Origin: Parasponia andersonii
Lineage: Eukaryota > Streptophyta > Magnoliopsida > Rosales > Cannabaceae
DNA: 64,000 nucleotides
NCBI GenBank assembly: GCA_002914805.1
Contig: JXTB01000193.1
Location: 236,505-300,504, forward strand
Direction: 5' to 3'
Shown: in pieces, positions 1 through 12,349 of the stretch
Numbering within the stretch: the stretch's first letter is position 1
How the letters are laid out: each line of letters begins with the position of its first letter
Notes under the pieces: generated by a model
Seen by the model: only the letters and a program-made list of their open reading frames with translations
The model's database searches: none
Told to the model about the DNA's origin: nothing
Position numbers and translations under genes: made by a program

Positions 1-364
1 TGTAAATATTACAGCTGATGGCAAAATCGACTGGTGAAAACCTCTTTTGATTGTACATTTTGTAAAGACACTTTTAACAAGAAATGCCATGCAGTCTCTT
101 TTGTCCTAAAGTTCTAGAAAGTTCAAAAAAAAAAAAATTGCCCACATTTTTATCAAAACAGAAGGTAATGTTTAAGAAAGAATAATACTTCATAGTTTGA
201 CTGTATATGACAATATGGTTAAACTAGGGGGTGTTACACTTTACCCTCCTCAGTTTCTACTAAGTGTGATGCAAATCAAAGTAGTTATTCAAACCGACGT
301 TCATACTGTGAAACAATCATGGATCTTTACACTAAATTGATAAACTCCACCTCCTTAGCTTGCC

Positions 365-715
365 TCACAGAATATGGGAAATGCTTCTCAAAGAATATTC
401 CTTGAAATGAGTCCAGGTAATAGGGTTGGCTTAAATATTGTGGATACAATCAGTCATCTCCTACCAGTATGTTGTTGCACCCTTTATCATGAAGATAGCA
501 CACTCAATGCGTTGTTGATTAGTACATGTCAAAAGATGAAAAAATGTGTTCCAGTTCCTTGATCCAACCTTCTGCGATGAGAGGATCAGTACCTCCTTCA
601 AAACTCAAAGGTTTTATCTTCTTGAAGCGCTCATAAACAGGGAGTGAGACTCCACTAGTTGGAAGAGCTTGAGCAATTTGCACTTGTGGCTGTTGTTTGT
701 GCTTGCCGTTATATA
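365..715 (-). mobile_element. Ty3/Gypsy gag fragment (fossil)
   Basis: Read on the minus strand, the stretch gives a recognisable retrotransposon gag segment: a phrase like FKKIKPLSFEGGTDP, then AEGWIKELEHIF, and further on a match to the THFKEY motif that is typical of the plant Ty3/Gypsy capsid region. It is only a piece of gag; no protease, reverse transcriptase or matching LTRs were found next to it. It is broken in several places and looks old. The call rests on motif order recalled from the family, not on a database search. Confidence 0.6.
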
Positions 716-1099
716 ATCATTTTTTTGTTTGTCATTTTATTCTCTGTTCTTATTTCCCCTTTTGTTGTCGTCCCATAATTTATACGTCGCTTTAAGCACT
801 ATTTATAAGGACAAATCACACATTAGTTTTTTGATTTTTGCCAAGTATTATATGTTGTCTAGATAGAGATTATTGAATTTTGCACATTTTGCTCTAAAAT
901 TAGGAAAAGTAGTCTCACTTTGCAATAAAATTATGTTAGATGCTTGAAATATAATTATTACAATGAAAATCACCTAAGATGAAATGTCTTGCACTACAAA
1001 CGTATGTATTGACTTCCACAGTAAGGTCGGGGTGAGGATTGGAAAGGGGTGGTAAACCCTCCTCCTAGAGAGCGTGGGGGTAAAGCCCCGAAAAAAGAA

Positions 1100-1430
1100 A
1101 TCAAAAAAAATGTATTAGTAAGGGTATGTTTTTGGTATTTTACACGGGTATTTAGGTTACTTTAATTTGTTTCATCTATATAAAAGATATTAGGTTTCCA
1201 AGACTGTGAGTGAGAGTATAGATAATTCGGTAAGTTCGAGAGAGATAAGAGGAGTGAAATTTCTTTATAATCTATGTTTTCATTATCGTGAGAATTTGCA
1301 GGGGCTAAAATTGGACGTAAGTTTCACATTGAAAATAAACCACTTTAAGTTGGCGTGTATTTTCTTATCTTCTTATTTTTGTTTTATCACTTTTGGTAAC
1401 AAGGATTATGCACGTTAATCCATAACAAAT
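1100..1430 (+). repeat. LTR-like remnant
   Basis: This stretch has a TATA-like CTATATAAAAGA near 1178 and, downstream near 1310-1350, a GGACGTAAG...AAACCACTTTAAG pattern resembling the end part of plant Ty3/Gypsy LTRs. The Gypsy element at 15620 has GGACGTAAG...AACCACTATAAA at the same place in its LTR. Clear ends and a partner LTR were not found, so it may be a solo LTR or a truncated one. Its orientation is opposite to the gag scrap at 365-715, so the two probably come from different insertions. Confidence 0.35.
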
Positions 1431-1844
1431 TGATTCTAAACTCTTAAAGTTTTCTATTCCAAACAATTGATCTGCATGCAGTTTTGTTTATCTCTTTGAT
1501 ATCTCTTTGGCTTAAATTAAATTCAAGAACAATTGTCGCTTCTGCAGCCTTTCATGCTTATGTTTGGACCAGAAAAAATGTACCAAAATCAATTATACCC
1601 AATGCAAAATGTTAAAAAGCAAAAATCAAGGGCAAAACAAAAGTCGGTTCACGTCAGTTGGGCTTTTTGTCCACTTTTTTGAAGTCGGCTGGTGAAAAAC
1701 AAAAAAGGCATTGAACTAAAACCAAAGTACCAAACTCTTAACAACTCAACCCATCAATCAATTTCCGTACCTTCTTCAGCCCCCAAATTTCTCTCCAACT
1801 CGAGTCGGACAATATATTACAATATAAACCAAAAATCTCGATAC

Positions 1845-1875
<31 letters not shown>

Positions 1876-1882
1876 TACACAC
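1845..1882. repeat. (AT)n(CA)n microsatellite
   Basis: A run of AT dinucleotides passes directly into CA dinucleotides about 190 bases upstream of the formin start codon, in the likely promoter or 5' leader. It is probably length-polymorphic. Nothing regulatory can be assigned to it from sequence alone. Confidence 0.85.
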
Positions 1883-2069
1883 GCATATGTACATAGAGAA
1901 GCGAAGCTAGAAACTGTATTAATGAGGATTTATTTTTTATTTTTCAATTTTCCTTTGTTTTCGTGTTCGAGTTGGTGGAGTTGGGATTGGCTGAGCCTAT
2001 CGTTTTTGGGTTCTTTTTGTCGTTGCAGGAAACGGCAGCGATCGGAGTAGGAGCTTCTGAGCACCTCCA

Positions 2070-5000
2070 ATGGCGTTGTTGCGCAGATTCTTCTTCAGAA
2101 AACCCCCTGATGGGTTGCTCGAGCTATACGACCGAGTTTACGGTGAATTTTAGTTTATTGATTCTGAGTTTTGAGTTTTGCTTAATGGATTTGGGTTCGT
2201 ACGCCAAGTGTTTGTGGAAATGATTCATTGAGAAAATGGTGGCAATTTTTGTTTGTTTGTGTTTGTGTGTAGTTTTTGATTGCTGCTTCACTACAGAAGC
2301 TTGGGAAGAAGAGAAGTACAGGGTTTACACTGGGAATGTATTCAGTCACTTTCGAGATTACTTGCCGGATGCTTCGTTCTTAGTGTTCAATTTTCGGGAG
2401 GGAGAGGCACCGAGTGAGATGGCTAAGGTCTTGTCTGAGTATGATATGACCATAATGGACTACCCTCGGCAGTTTGAGGGCTGCCCAGTTCTTAAAATGG
2501 AGTTGATTCATCATTTTCTGAGATCTAGTGAGAGTTGGCTCTCGCTTGGGCAGCAAAACGTGCTGTTGATGCATTGTGAGCGTGGTGGTTGGCCTGTTCT
2601 AGCTTTTATGCTGGCTGCATTGTTGATTTACAGGAAGCAGTATAGTGGCGAACAGAGGACATTGGACATGGTATACAAGCAGGCTCCCAATGAGCTTTTG
2701 CACTTGCTGTCGCCTTTGAATCCATTCCCTTCTCAGCTTCGATATCTGCAGTATGTCTCGAGGAGGAATGTAGTAGCCTCCGAATGGCCTCCACTTGACA
2801 GAGCTTTGAGGTTGGACTGCGTCATTCTGAGGTTCATTCCCAATTTTGATGGGACTGCGAGTTGCCGTCCTATATTTAGGATATATGGACAGGACCCAGT
2901 TTTTGGTGCCGATCAAGCTCCCAAAGTATTGTACTCAACTCCAAAAAGAAACAAAGTCATTCGGACTTACAAGCAGGTGACTCTTACTTCCCTGATTCTT
3001 GGCTGCTAGTAATTACAATATGATTGTTTGTTAATAGTTTATGATTGATGATATTGTCGCAGGCCGAATGTGAACTACTTAAAATTGACATCAATTGCCA
3101 TGTTCAAGGTGATGTTGTGGTTGAGTGTATTAGCTTGAATGATGACATGGAGCGGGAAGAGATGATGTTCCGATTCATGTTTAATACAGCTTTTATTAGG
3201 TCCAATATTTTGATTCTTAATCGTGATGAAGTTGACATGTTGTGGGATGCTAGGGATCAATTTCCAAAGGACTTCAAAGCAGAGGTACGTATTTCTGCTT
3301 ATTGGATGGCATTTGTTGTTTTGGGGTTCCTTTTCTGACATTCAATCCGTTGGCTGGTTGTTATTTGGATGAAGATTCTATTCTCCGTGATGGATACTAC
3401 AACTTCTGTCATCAAACGTAGTGTTTCATTGTTTGAGGAAAAGGAGGGTCTTCCTGAAGAAGCATTTGCTAAAGTTCAAGAGATCTTTAGCCATGTGGAC
3501 TGGTTAGATCTTAAGGCCGATGCTGCCCTGAATGTTCTCCAACAGATGACTGCATCCAGTATTGTCCATGAAAAGTCTGATAACGATTCTCCTAAGAGTG
3601 CTGCAGGTGGCTTTTTGCTGCAATTGCAGGAAACAAGTCCAAAAGAAGATCAAAAGAAAAAGAATCCCACCAATTTGGATAATACCGCCCCCGAAAATAA
3701 GGAGGTCGCTTGTCCAATGGCTGCATCTGCAGTTGTCTCAGACTCCACTGTGGCTACTTCACCTGGATCTTTGGATTCCAAAAGTATTTTGCTTGCACCT
3801 TTGACACCCTGTAAACCACAGCCTCTGCGACCTTACTTGATATGTAACACTATAGCATCTCCTCCTTCACAATCACCTCCTCCACCACCATCATTTCCAC
3901 CGTATCATATTTCTACTTCAAAACTGGATAATTCTTCGCCAACAAAAGGGCCCATAACCTTTGCACAGGATGGAGCTCTGAAAGCAATTACGAGCTCCTT
4001 ACCTGCTCCTGGAACTCCCATGTCGAGTACCATTTCAGGAAATATGTCATCTAGTCCACCTTCTTCACCTACAGCTTATTCAGTTACTTTTTCCACTCAG
4101 CCTTTTCTAACACCATCTAAAATGCCTCCACCACCTCCAACTCCTCCCCCTCCTCCTACACCTCCTTTAAGGGGAAATCTTCCTGTTAGAACTAGACCCT
4201 CTCCACCGCCACCTCTTCCTCCTACCGTTAATGCAGCTACTTCATCAACTGAGCCTAGTCAAACTCCATCTAGAAGGTCTCCACCACCTCCAACCCCTCC
4301 CCCTCCGCCAACACCACCTTCAGGGGAAAATCTTTCTGTTATAGCTGGAANNCCTGGGCATGTTGTGGGTCCTCATAACTTGTCCTTAGTGCCACCACCT
4401 CCTCCTCCTGCCCCTGTTTTCTCATTGAAACATTCAGAGTCCACATCACAGACTTCCTTATCTGTTCCTTGTGCTCCTCCACCTCCAGCTCCTTTCCTTG
4501 GAGAAGTTTCTAAGACAATCAATGCAGGATCTCGGTCATTAGGCAGTAATATAAATAGCCCATATAATTCTCAATTTTCTGCACCAACATTTAGTTCTTC
4601 TAGTAGTGGAAAAGGACGATTGTCGCGTACCATCAGTTCAAAAACTCATAAGAAATTGAAACCATTGCATTGGATGAAATTAACAAGAGCAGCTCAAGGA
4701 AGCTTGTGGGCTGAGGCACAAAAGTATGGTGAAGATTCCAAGTATGATCGATAATTTTGAAAAAAGAGTTATATGTCTGACAAAATTAAATCTTGACTTG
4801 TAATTCTGTTATTTAAGCCTCAAACTTTTTTTTTTCCAAACTGTTCTCGACTAGATCTCCTGAGATTGACATGACAGAGCTTGAGAATCTTTTCTCAGCA
4901 GCACTTCCAAATTCAGCACAAGGGAGGAAATCAACCAAACTTGGTTCAATTGGATCTAAATTGGAGAAAGTGCAACTGGTAATTTAGGTTTGGGTTCTCA

Positions 5001-7227
5001 TGAAGATCATAAATTGTCTTTGATCAATTATTTTAGTTGAAGCTGTCCATGATACTTAAGTGTTTAATACTGCTATCAAACAATTCCATTCACTTACAGG
5101 AAATGTGAATATGACTTTCTCAATATGTTTTGCCTTGAAAGAAGAGAAAATATAATAGAGGAGGACTAGAATTAGTTGATGGTTTAACTGTTGGGGGACC
5201 TTTGAAGTGGGACTTATTGTGGTATGATTAAGTTTAAGAAGAAAAATTATTTAGTTTGAGGATATTAATATTGTCAATGAAGAATAACGATTTGTATATA
5301 TCTTTGCCAATTGTGAAAAAAAAAAATGAAAAAAGGGGGAATAAGAAGATGAATATTGACTTGATGATCTCCGCCTTGTGTTTTTGTGCTATAGTAATAC
5401 CAAAATTAGAACCTGTTACCTATTTGCTAATATTCTTGTTTCTTGCAGATTGACCACAGACGGGCATACAATTGTGAGATTATGCTTTCAAAGGTGAAAG
5501 TTCCATTGCATGTGTTGATGGTAAGCTTACTTAAACTTATTTACTTTGTGAATCCAGATGTCTAACTACACTTTTAGACATATTTACCAGTAGACGAACA
5601 GAGGCAATGTGTTGGAACAGTGTCAGAAAACAATACAAAGAAATTGCTTACTTTCTCCATTCTTAATAGCTTGCACAATCGCACTTGACTAGAGCTTCTT
5701 TTTTATTTATTTATTTATTTTAATACAACTTTCTGGTAGTGAAGCTGTACCTTTTTGTTTGTGTTGAGAGCATATGTATGTATGTACGAGAGTAAGAGCC
5801 TATTGAATCACCGTTTAGCCCTGGACACACACATTTAAAATACATATTGGCCCCATGTGTCATCTGAAAGAGAAAGGGGAAGTACAATAGTTCCATACTT
5901 TTCTGGACTTTCCATATTTTAGAAAGAAAGCAAGAAAGGACCTTGAGGTCACTAGTTTTCTTTGCTTCCTCCCTATGAGTTTAGTAAGATAATCAGGAAA
6001 TTTAGTCGAGGGTTTTGTATTATATAATTAGCTACAGTTGTCTACAACTGTTCAATACCGGTCTCTTCTCTTAAATCATTTTTTTGTAACTTAATTCAAA
6101 GAGAAATGAGCCAGGTGCTGATCTGATGTAACCTTGAAATTGTTGGAGTGATATCCTTGATATTTTTTCCTTGCAATGCCTATCGATCTGTATGAAAATA
6201 TATCTTCTCTAAATTCATGAATTGGAATCTGCTTAGATCATAATTGAATTGAAGAAGAATATCAGTGTTCTTATTAACTTACTTTCTGGTCTTGCTCCTT
6301 GTAGTGCATTCTACAGGAATCCAATTTATTATGTAAAATTTGCTTCTTTCATATTTAATGCATCCAACTCATCTGAAAATACTAAATCGTCTTTCTTTAG
6401 TTTCGCTTGCTAAATTTTTGCATACATTGACAGAATTCAGTGCTTTCCCTGGAAGATTCAGCATTAGATGTTGATCAGGTTGAGAACCTCATTAAGTTCT
6501 GTCCAACAAAAGAGGAGATGGAACTACTTAAGGTAGGGGACAGTTTTTAAGTAGTTACCATCTAGTGCCCTTCTCAAGTTATAACTTGCATCTATGCATT
6601 TGTGTTCACTGTTCAGGGCTACACTGGAGAAAAGGAGAATTTAGGAAGATGCGAACAGGTCAGTAAGATGTTATGCTTTCCATCTGTTAAACTCAATTTG
6701 GTATGCAGATCTTCATGAAATATCCATATATTGTTTTATCTAGAACTTAAGTTCGTTAAGATTCCATGTACAAAAACCAAGTGCATGTCTCAATACATTA
6801 ACTGTTTCTTTATTAGAAAAATCTGATTTCTGATAATGAACTGTAGTTGTCCATGATTCTAACTAATTCAGTGTACTTCTGTAACTGTAATTTGTAGAAA
6901 TATATTAGTAAAATATTTGATTTGGCATCTTTTGTGGCTTTAATATTTACTTCATTTGCAACAGTTCTTCTTGGAGTTAATGCAAGTACCACGTGTAGAA
7001 TCTAAACTGAGAGTTTTTTTGTTCAAGATACAGTTCCATTCTCAGGTGAAAAACACACTCATTAGACTATGTTCTAAATTTTCTTTATTTCCTTCATTTC
7101 TTCATTCCTTATCTGGCCTTTTAGTTGCCATGTAGGTTTCTGACCTTCGTCATAGCCTGAATGTTGTGAACTCTGCCTCAGAAGAGGCAAGTAAATCTAT
7201 TCTGTTCCCTTTTTTACAATAATAGTG

Positions 7228-7260
<33 letters not shown>

Positions 7261-8146
7261 GTAGTAGTAGTAGTAGTTATTATTATTATTATTATTTTAG
7301 ACAAGTGTTTTGAGTGTTATTGAACTCTCATTAATTTTGTCGCTGATGGTTCTTATCAGATTAGAAGTTCAATAAAATTGAAAAGAATCATGCAGACAAT
7401 TCTTTCACTAGGAAATGCTCTGAACCAGGGAACTGCTCGAGGTTTGTTGAATTTGCCTTTTTTTTTTTTGTTATTGTCTGTTCATCATCTATGCAAAGGT
7501 GAGGCGAAAAAGTTCCTTATGATCAAATTCTGTGGAAATTGCATCAATGAAATCTACAAATTACATTCCAATGTGGAGTTATCCATTGCAAGGAAATCTG
7601 ATACGACTTTTAGTAATTCGAAGGAAAATTTAAATAATTATAGTAAGTTTCTTTCAAAGTATTGTAAGTAATGATTTGTCTGAGGGTGTTTCCCAGTGCA
7701 GAAATAGGATTGTAGATAGTAACACAAAATCATTATATAACTTATTTTGGGAAGTCAATGTAATTTCTGAATTTAAGCAGCTGGATATATATTTTCACAA
7801 CACTGTAGGAGAGGTTTGTGAAACTCATTCTTTGCAATTTTACATGGATACAAGATCCTAGACCACCAACACCGTAAAATGGACTTGGCTAGAATGTGTA
7901 GTAAGAGTGACTTATAAAACATTTCTTATATTAATTAATGTAACTGCTTTCCATATCATTCTTGTTAGGATCTGCTATTGGATTTAGGCTGGATAGCCTT
8001 CTTAAACTCACCGAGACACGTGCTCGGAATAATAAGATGACTCTTATGCATTATCTTTGCAAGGTAAAAGTTGATGATTTCCTTTGGATAGTTTATTAGA
8101 ATTTAATGTGACCATTACACCACCACACACCCCCAAACCCACCAAA

Positions 8147-8229
<83 letters not shown>

Positions 8230-10175
8230 GAGCATTTGTAGTAATGTGCAAATTGATTGGAATATTAATGCAAAGGGCAAATTGCTTGCTTGTTAACTTA
8301 GCTATATAGGAAATTGTGTAAACTGAATCTGACTATTTTATAAGGGAGGCGAGTGCTTTAAAACATTACATAGTAACAACTAACAACTAAACAATGATAT
8401 CAAGAGTATTCTGAGGCACCTAGTAAGGAACCCTGTTTTGGGCTCAAGTGTAAAAACTTCAGGCAGTGCTTTGACTTATCCATCTGTCAGTATAAAGACC
8501 TTTTATGTGTAAAACAATTTTATTTTACATGCAAAATGTTTTGTAGATTTTGCATGTTGCTCACTTTCAGATTGTTCAATAACCTGCAGGTACTTGCTGA
8601 TAAACTACCCGAAGTTCTAGATTTTTCTAAAGATCTTGGCAGCTTGGAACCTGCCTCGAAGGTAAATATGCTCATGTACGGTGGCAACTGTTGATAATAT
8701 TTATAAAATGTAAAGTCATTAGATTTTTGGTTTAAATTTTCTAGATACAAATAAAAATTTTGGCCGAGGAAATGCAAGCCATAAGCAAAGGACTGGAGAG
8801 AGTTATTCAGGAATTATCCACAGCAGATAATGATGGTCCTATATCGAAAAATTTTTGTAAGGTACTTAGATACATATGATAACATAGTATTTCAGTATTA
8901 GGCATGTATACTCGTGTCTTTTCCTTTCTAATTTTAAGCAGGTTCTTATTTATTTAAACATCTTCCTCAATAAAATAAGTTTTTCTTTTTAATTTTAAAT
9001 AAATTCTGAATGCTTGAGAACTTTTCAAGGTATTTAAATACATCAGAATAAGTTACTAGAAATGCAAGGTATTCAAGAAATGTGAGGTTCTTATTTACCA
9101 GATCTTGGTTGAATAAATTCTTTGCAATACTTGTTTACAAGCAATGTGATTTTGGGGCTGTGCATGGTATTCAATTCTAAGATCTAGTAATTGCCATTCA
9201 TGCGCAAAGTTTGTGTTGCATGCTGAGTAGCTTTATGCCAATGCAATTATGCTATTTTGGAAAGAGTGGCTCAAGTAGGTGAAAATACTTCTAGAAATAA
9301 TTTTCCTGAATATTAGACTCTTCAAGCCTCTTATACTTGCGCTTGCCCAATCCCTAAACTAGAACCTTGAGACAGCCTACGAGTCTTATTAAATAGATAG
9401 GAATTGTTCATTATGTAGCCAATCATCTAAAGCTCTTAACTTCATTTATATAGTTACTATAAGATTTAAATGCTGAAAATGTGTAGCCAATGATAACAGT
9501 GCACTGATAATTTGATAATTCTGCTTATGGTAACTATTTTTGACATTATACCTCCACATTTTTTCTCTTGCGCAGACTTTAAAAGAGTTCCTTCGATATG
9601 CTGAAGCCGAAGTGAGATCTTTAACTTCATTGTATTCTGCCGTGGTATGTTTTTTACTTTCCAAGCTGATAATGTTCAATCCATAAGATTATTATTCATC
9701 TTGGAGTTCAACGTTTTTACAGGGTAGGAATGTGGATTCCCTGATTCTTTATTTTGGAGAAGATCTTGCTCGATGCTCTTTTGAACAAGGTAAATATAAG
9801 TTATTTCGTCAAGGGATGCTTTTCTTAAGAGGCAAAAACACAAGAAGATTATGTTACCCTACCAAAAGCAAGAACCTTCATTTCATTACTTGCAGAGTAA
9901 TTTCTTGATTTGATTTAAGTAGAAGAATGCTACCCGCTCTTCACTAGTTTCAGCGCTCTCTCTCTCCTACTTGACTGCAATGACAAACTAAATTGTTTCT
10001 TTTGATCCAAACTGCTCCAGTTGTTTCAACTTTGCTCAACTTCACAAGAATGTTCAACCAAGCCCATCGGGAAAACTGCAAGCAGCTCGAGCTGGAAATG
10101 AAGAAAGCAGCAGAAAGTGAGAAACTCAAAATTGTTGCTTCACATAAACAGTCTGAAGAGTACATCAATGCATGA
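2070..10175 (+). CDS. Class II formin (FH13/FH18/FH20-like), 17 coding exons
   Basis: Exons read: 2070-2142, 2273-2976, 3063-3284, 3375-4741, 4855-4978, 5449-5520, 6434-6532, 6617-6658, 6965-7045, 7136-7186, 7360-7441, 7969-8063, 8590-8661, 8745-8861, 9576-9644, 9723-9789, 10021-10175. They sum to 3492 bases and stay in frame, giving 1163 residues. Formins nucleate and elongate actin filaments. An N-terminal PTEN-like domain (about 1-190) starts MALLRRFFFRKPPDGLLELY; its loop at 125 reads HCERGGWP, without the arginine of active phosphatases, as in other plant class II formins, where the domain serves lipid binding. A C2-like region follows to about 335, then a proline-rich FH1 (about 480-735) for profilin-actin, and FH2 from about 755 (KLKPLHWMKL) to near the end. 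The start was chosen because it gives the family N-terminus. Two Ns at 4351-4352 fall in FH1 but the frame holds. The wording (YDMTIMDYPR, CRPIFRIYGQDP) favours FH13/18/20 over FH14. Confidence 0.93.
4095..4340 (+). repeat. Internal duplication in formin FH1 region
   Basis: Two 93-base segments, 4095-4187 and 4248-4340, align without gaps at an offset of 153 bases. Both encode a TP-S-PPPPTPPPPPTPP block followed by a short G-N-L/LSV tail. The repeat therefore adds about 51 residues carrying one more profilin-binding polyproline track. The unresolved bases at 4351-4352 lie just after the second copy. Confidence 0.8.
4351..4352. other. Two undetermined bases in formin exon 4
   Basis: NN sits inside the FH1 coding exon immediately downstream of the internal repeat. 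The reading frame on both sides agrees only if exactly two bases are missing, which supports the gap length but leaves the residue unknown. Confidence 0.95.
7187..7359 (+). other. GC-AG intron of the formin gene with trinucleotide microsatellites
   Basis: The exon ends GCCTCAGAAGAG and the intron opens GCAAGT rather than GTAAGT; it closes ATCAG before ATTAGAAGTTC. The joined protein reads NSASEE-IRSSIKLKRI, as FH2 requires, so the GC donor is needed. Within the intron an (ATA)n run is followed by (GTA)n and then (TTA)n (about 7219-7299), so the outer tracks can pair as a hairpin. No alternative GT donor keeps the family sequence. Confidence 0.85.
8149..8226. repeat. 78-base poly(A) tract in formin intron 12
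   Basis: An uninterrupted run of A follows a C-rich leader with ACCACCACACACCCCC. It lies in the intron 8064-8589, on the sense strand. It could be the tail of a degraded retroposed copy, but no recognisable body precedes it; its length is also prone to sequencing error. Confidence 0.9.
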
Positions 10176-11999
10176 TCCAGAATGGAATGGACTGTCAAAC
10201 AATATAAGTTACTACAGGATTGTTCTTTGTTCATGTCTGAAGAAAGAATGTACATTCGGCAGTAAACGGAATCTTTTATGTTAAGCATGGAGTTCGATCT
10301 AAAGGCATTAGGCAGTATCATATTGCAACGCTGATCAGGCAATCTGAGAGGTAACTAACAAATCGACCACACACACCAAAGTTCATTGTTGATACTCAAA
10401 ATCAAATCCACACCAAATTCTTTGCTGTAAGTAAAAAAAAAAAAAAAAATTTGTTACCAGTTTCTGGGATTTCATTTTATGCAACTTGTAGAGTGAGTTT
10501 TTGGGGAGTACATATATGTTTTTAAGCTCAATGAAAGAAATAGCAGGATGCCTTGCAAGCTGTTTGTATCCGTTTTTGTTCCTCGAAAGTGTTTGGAATG
10601 CATGTATTGTTCAATGAATATAAGACAGAATCAGAATATTGAAGAGATAAATAGTGTTTTTGAAGTACTAAAGTCTAAAACTGTATAAACATTGGCCTAT
10701 TACGTTATGGATAAGAATCTGTTTCCCAAGGCATTTCTGTAATGATGAACTCAAATCGGTAGTGTGTGTTTCTGAATGTCTTATACTTGAGAATTATAAG
10801 CATATCTACTTTTTTTTTTTTAACAAAAAAAAGGCGATCTGTTCGAAGGTGACATGGTAAACATATTTTGTTTGACAGGTTGATTTTTGCCGTTCTAAAC
10901 ATTTTTATTTTGAATGTGTCATTTTAAATCAGGTGGTACTGACCTCATCAAGATCTTTTTTAACCTTAAATTTGTTAACTCTCATTTTCTTGCTGACCAA
11001 ATAAGATCAAGGAACAATAATAGGGACACCAATATTTTACTATAGATCTGAAGACGTAATAATTTATTTGTTAAAATATGATTGGTAAGTCAATTTGGTG
11101 GTTCTGATCTTGTATCTAATGAACTGCTACAGTATTTAATATTTCAAAATAAATCAACTGTTGATACTTCTGAAATCAAATGAAGTATATCGCTTTCAAT
11201 CTTATCTTATGCAGCTGTCTAAGCCCGGTTAACCCCGGATGAAAGCACTTATTCCATCACTTGGGACCATTGTATGCTTTCTCTTTCTTTCTTTTAAAGC
11301 GAATAAAATTAGTATTATTTCACAAGTAAAACAAACACTTATATGGACATGCTACAAGGCTACAGTTACTGATAAAATCTATTATAAATTAGTTGCTTCG
11401 TTAAATAAACCTAACCCTTTATTAAAAACAAACCTAATCCTCCACTTTTTCAATTCCGCATGACCTAATATTAAACTAAGATACGAGGGTTGACTAAAAG
11501 TAGTCAACTGTCAAATATTGTGTATGTTCATTGATCTATGTTCATTTAGAAAATATTTGTTAGTTGGGACTGGCCAATGACCACTTCTTTCTCCCGATTT
11601 TGAATAGTGAATCCCTTCATGATTAGATTTATATATAGGAGCAGGTGACAATTTTTGACTATTATAAACCCAGTTAAGGGCATCATAGCACGTTGGGGGA
11701 TTAGAATAATGTTACATATTAATCGTGGCCATAAATTATTTTTCTCTATAACATTGTTGTGCATGCAAGATGCATCTAAGACTGAACTTTTCAAATTTAA
11801 GGACTTGCTTTGGTTCAATTCAAGTTGTCTGTTTGAATAAATTAAAAATGATAGTTGGTTTTCAGATTTTAAAAATAAGAAATATATTAGGCAAATTTTT
11901 ATTTTATTACTCTTTTCTAAAATAAAAAGTAAAAATAGTGAGAGGAAAAGTTATATGGAGGTATTAGACTTGTATTTGTCTATGTATATACATATATAT
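10176..11999. other. Formin 3' UTR and intergenic DNA
   Basis: The first 400 to 500 bases after the stop are likely 3' UTR; an AATGAATATAAG context near 10614 could serve polyadenylation. The rest is AT-rich DNA with only short, non-conserved open frames. I see no gene in it. Confidence 0.5.
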
Positions 12000-12005
12000 G
12001 TGTAT

Positions 12006-12095
12006 ATATAAGAGTCATTATCCAATAGATTTTTTTTAACCTATATAAGGTATTTTTTTTAATCGTTGGATCATTATCTAACGACTACAATAATT
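12006..12095. repeat. Partial copy of the 14-kb TIR element
   Basis: The stretch begins AGAGTCATTATCCAATAGATTTTTTT and continues with an AAGGTATTTTTT and CGTTGGATCATTATCTAACG pattern. Both phrases recur in the two better copies at 14018-14173 and 14248-14473. Only one end is recognisable, so it is probably a truncated relative. Confidence 0.4.
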
Positions 12096-12119
12096 TGAGT
12101 AATTAGAGAAAAAAAAAAA

Positions 12120-12345
12120 GTAATGTTGTGGGATACCATATAGTGTCTAATATCACATGATGTGTCAGTCTATTATTGATTAGTTATAGTCACACTTTTG
12201 GTATGTGTCAGTCTATTATTAATTAGTTATAGTCATACTTCTGATGAGGTCTATATGAGACCTAATTTATTTATTAAAATCACCTAATAACAAAATGATA
12301 CATCATAATAGTGTTGGTGGTACCCCATAGTATTATTTAAAAATA
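12120..12345. mobile_element. Small inverted-repeat (MITE-like) element
   Basis: The left end (GTGGGATACCATATAGTG, then ATGATGTGTCA) is imperfectly matched by the reverse complement of the right end (ATGGGGTACCACCAACACTA, then TGATGTATCA). The interior has two tandem copies of a roughly 37-base phrase, GTCAGTCTATTATTRATTAG plus TTATAGTCA, at about 12165-12241. There is no coding capacity. The ends are imperfect, so the family is not assigned. Confidence 0.45.
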
Positions 12346-12349
12346 ATAA

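Noticed and set aside
8084-8296. Lysine-rich open frame over the poly(A) tract
   Set aside because: It is only the translation of an A run in a formin intron.
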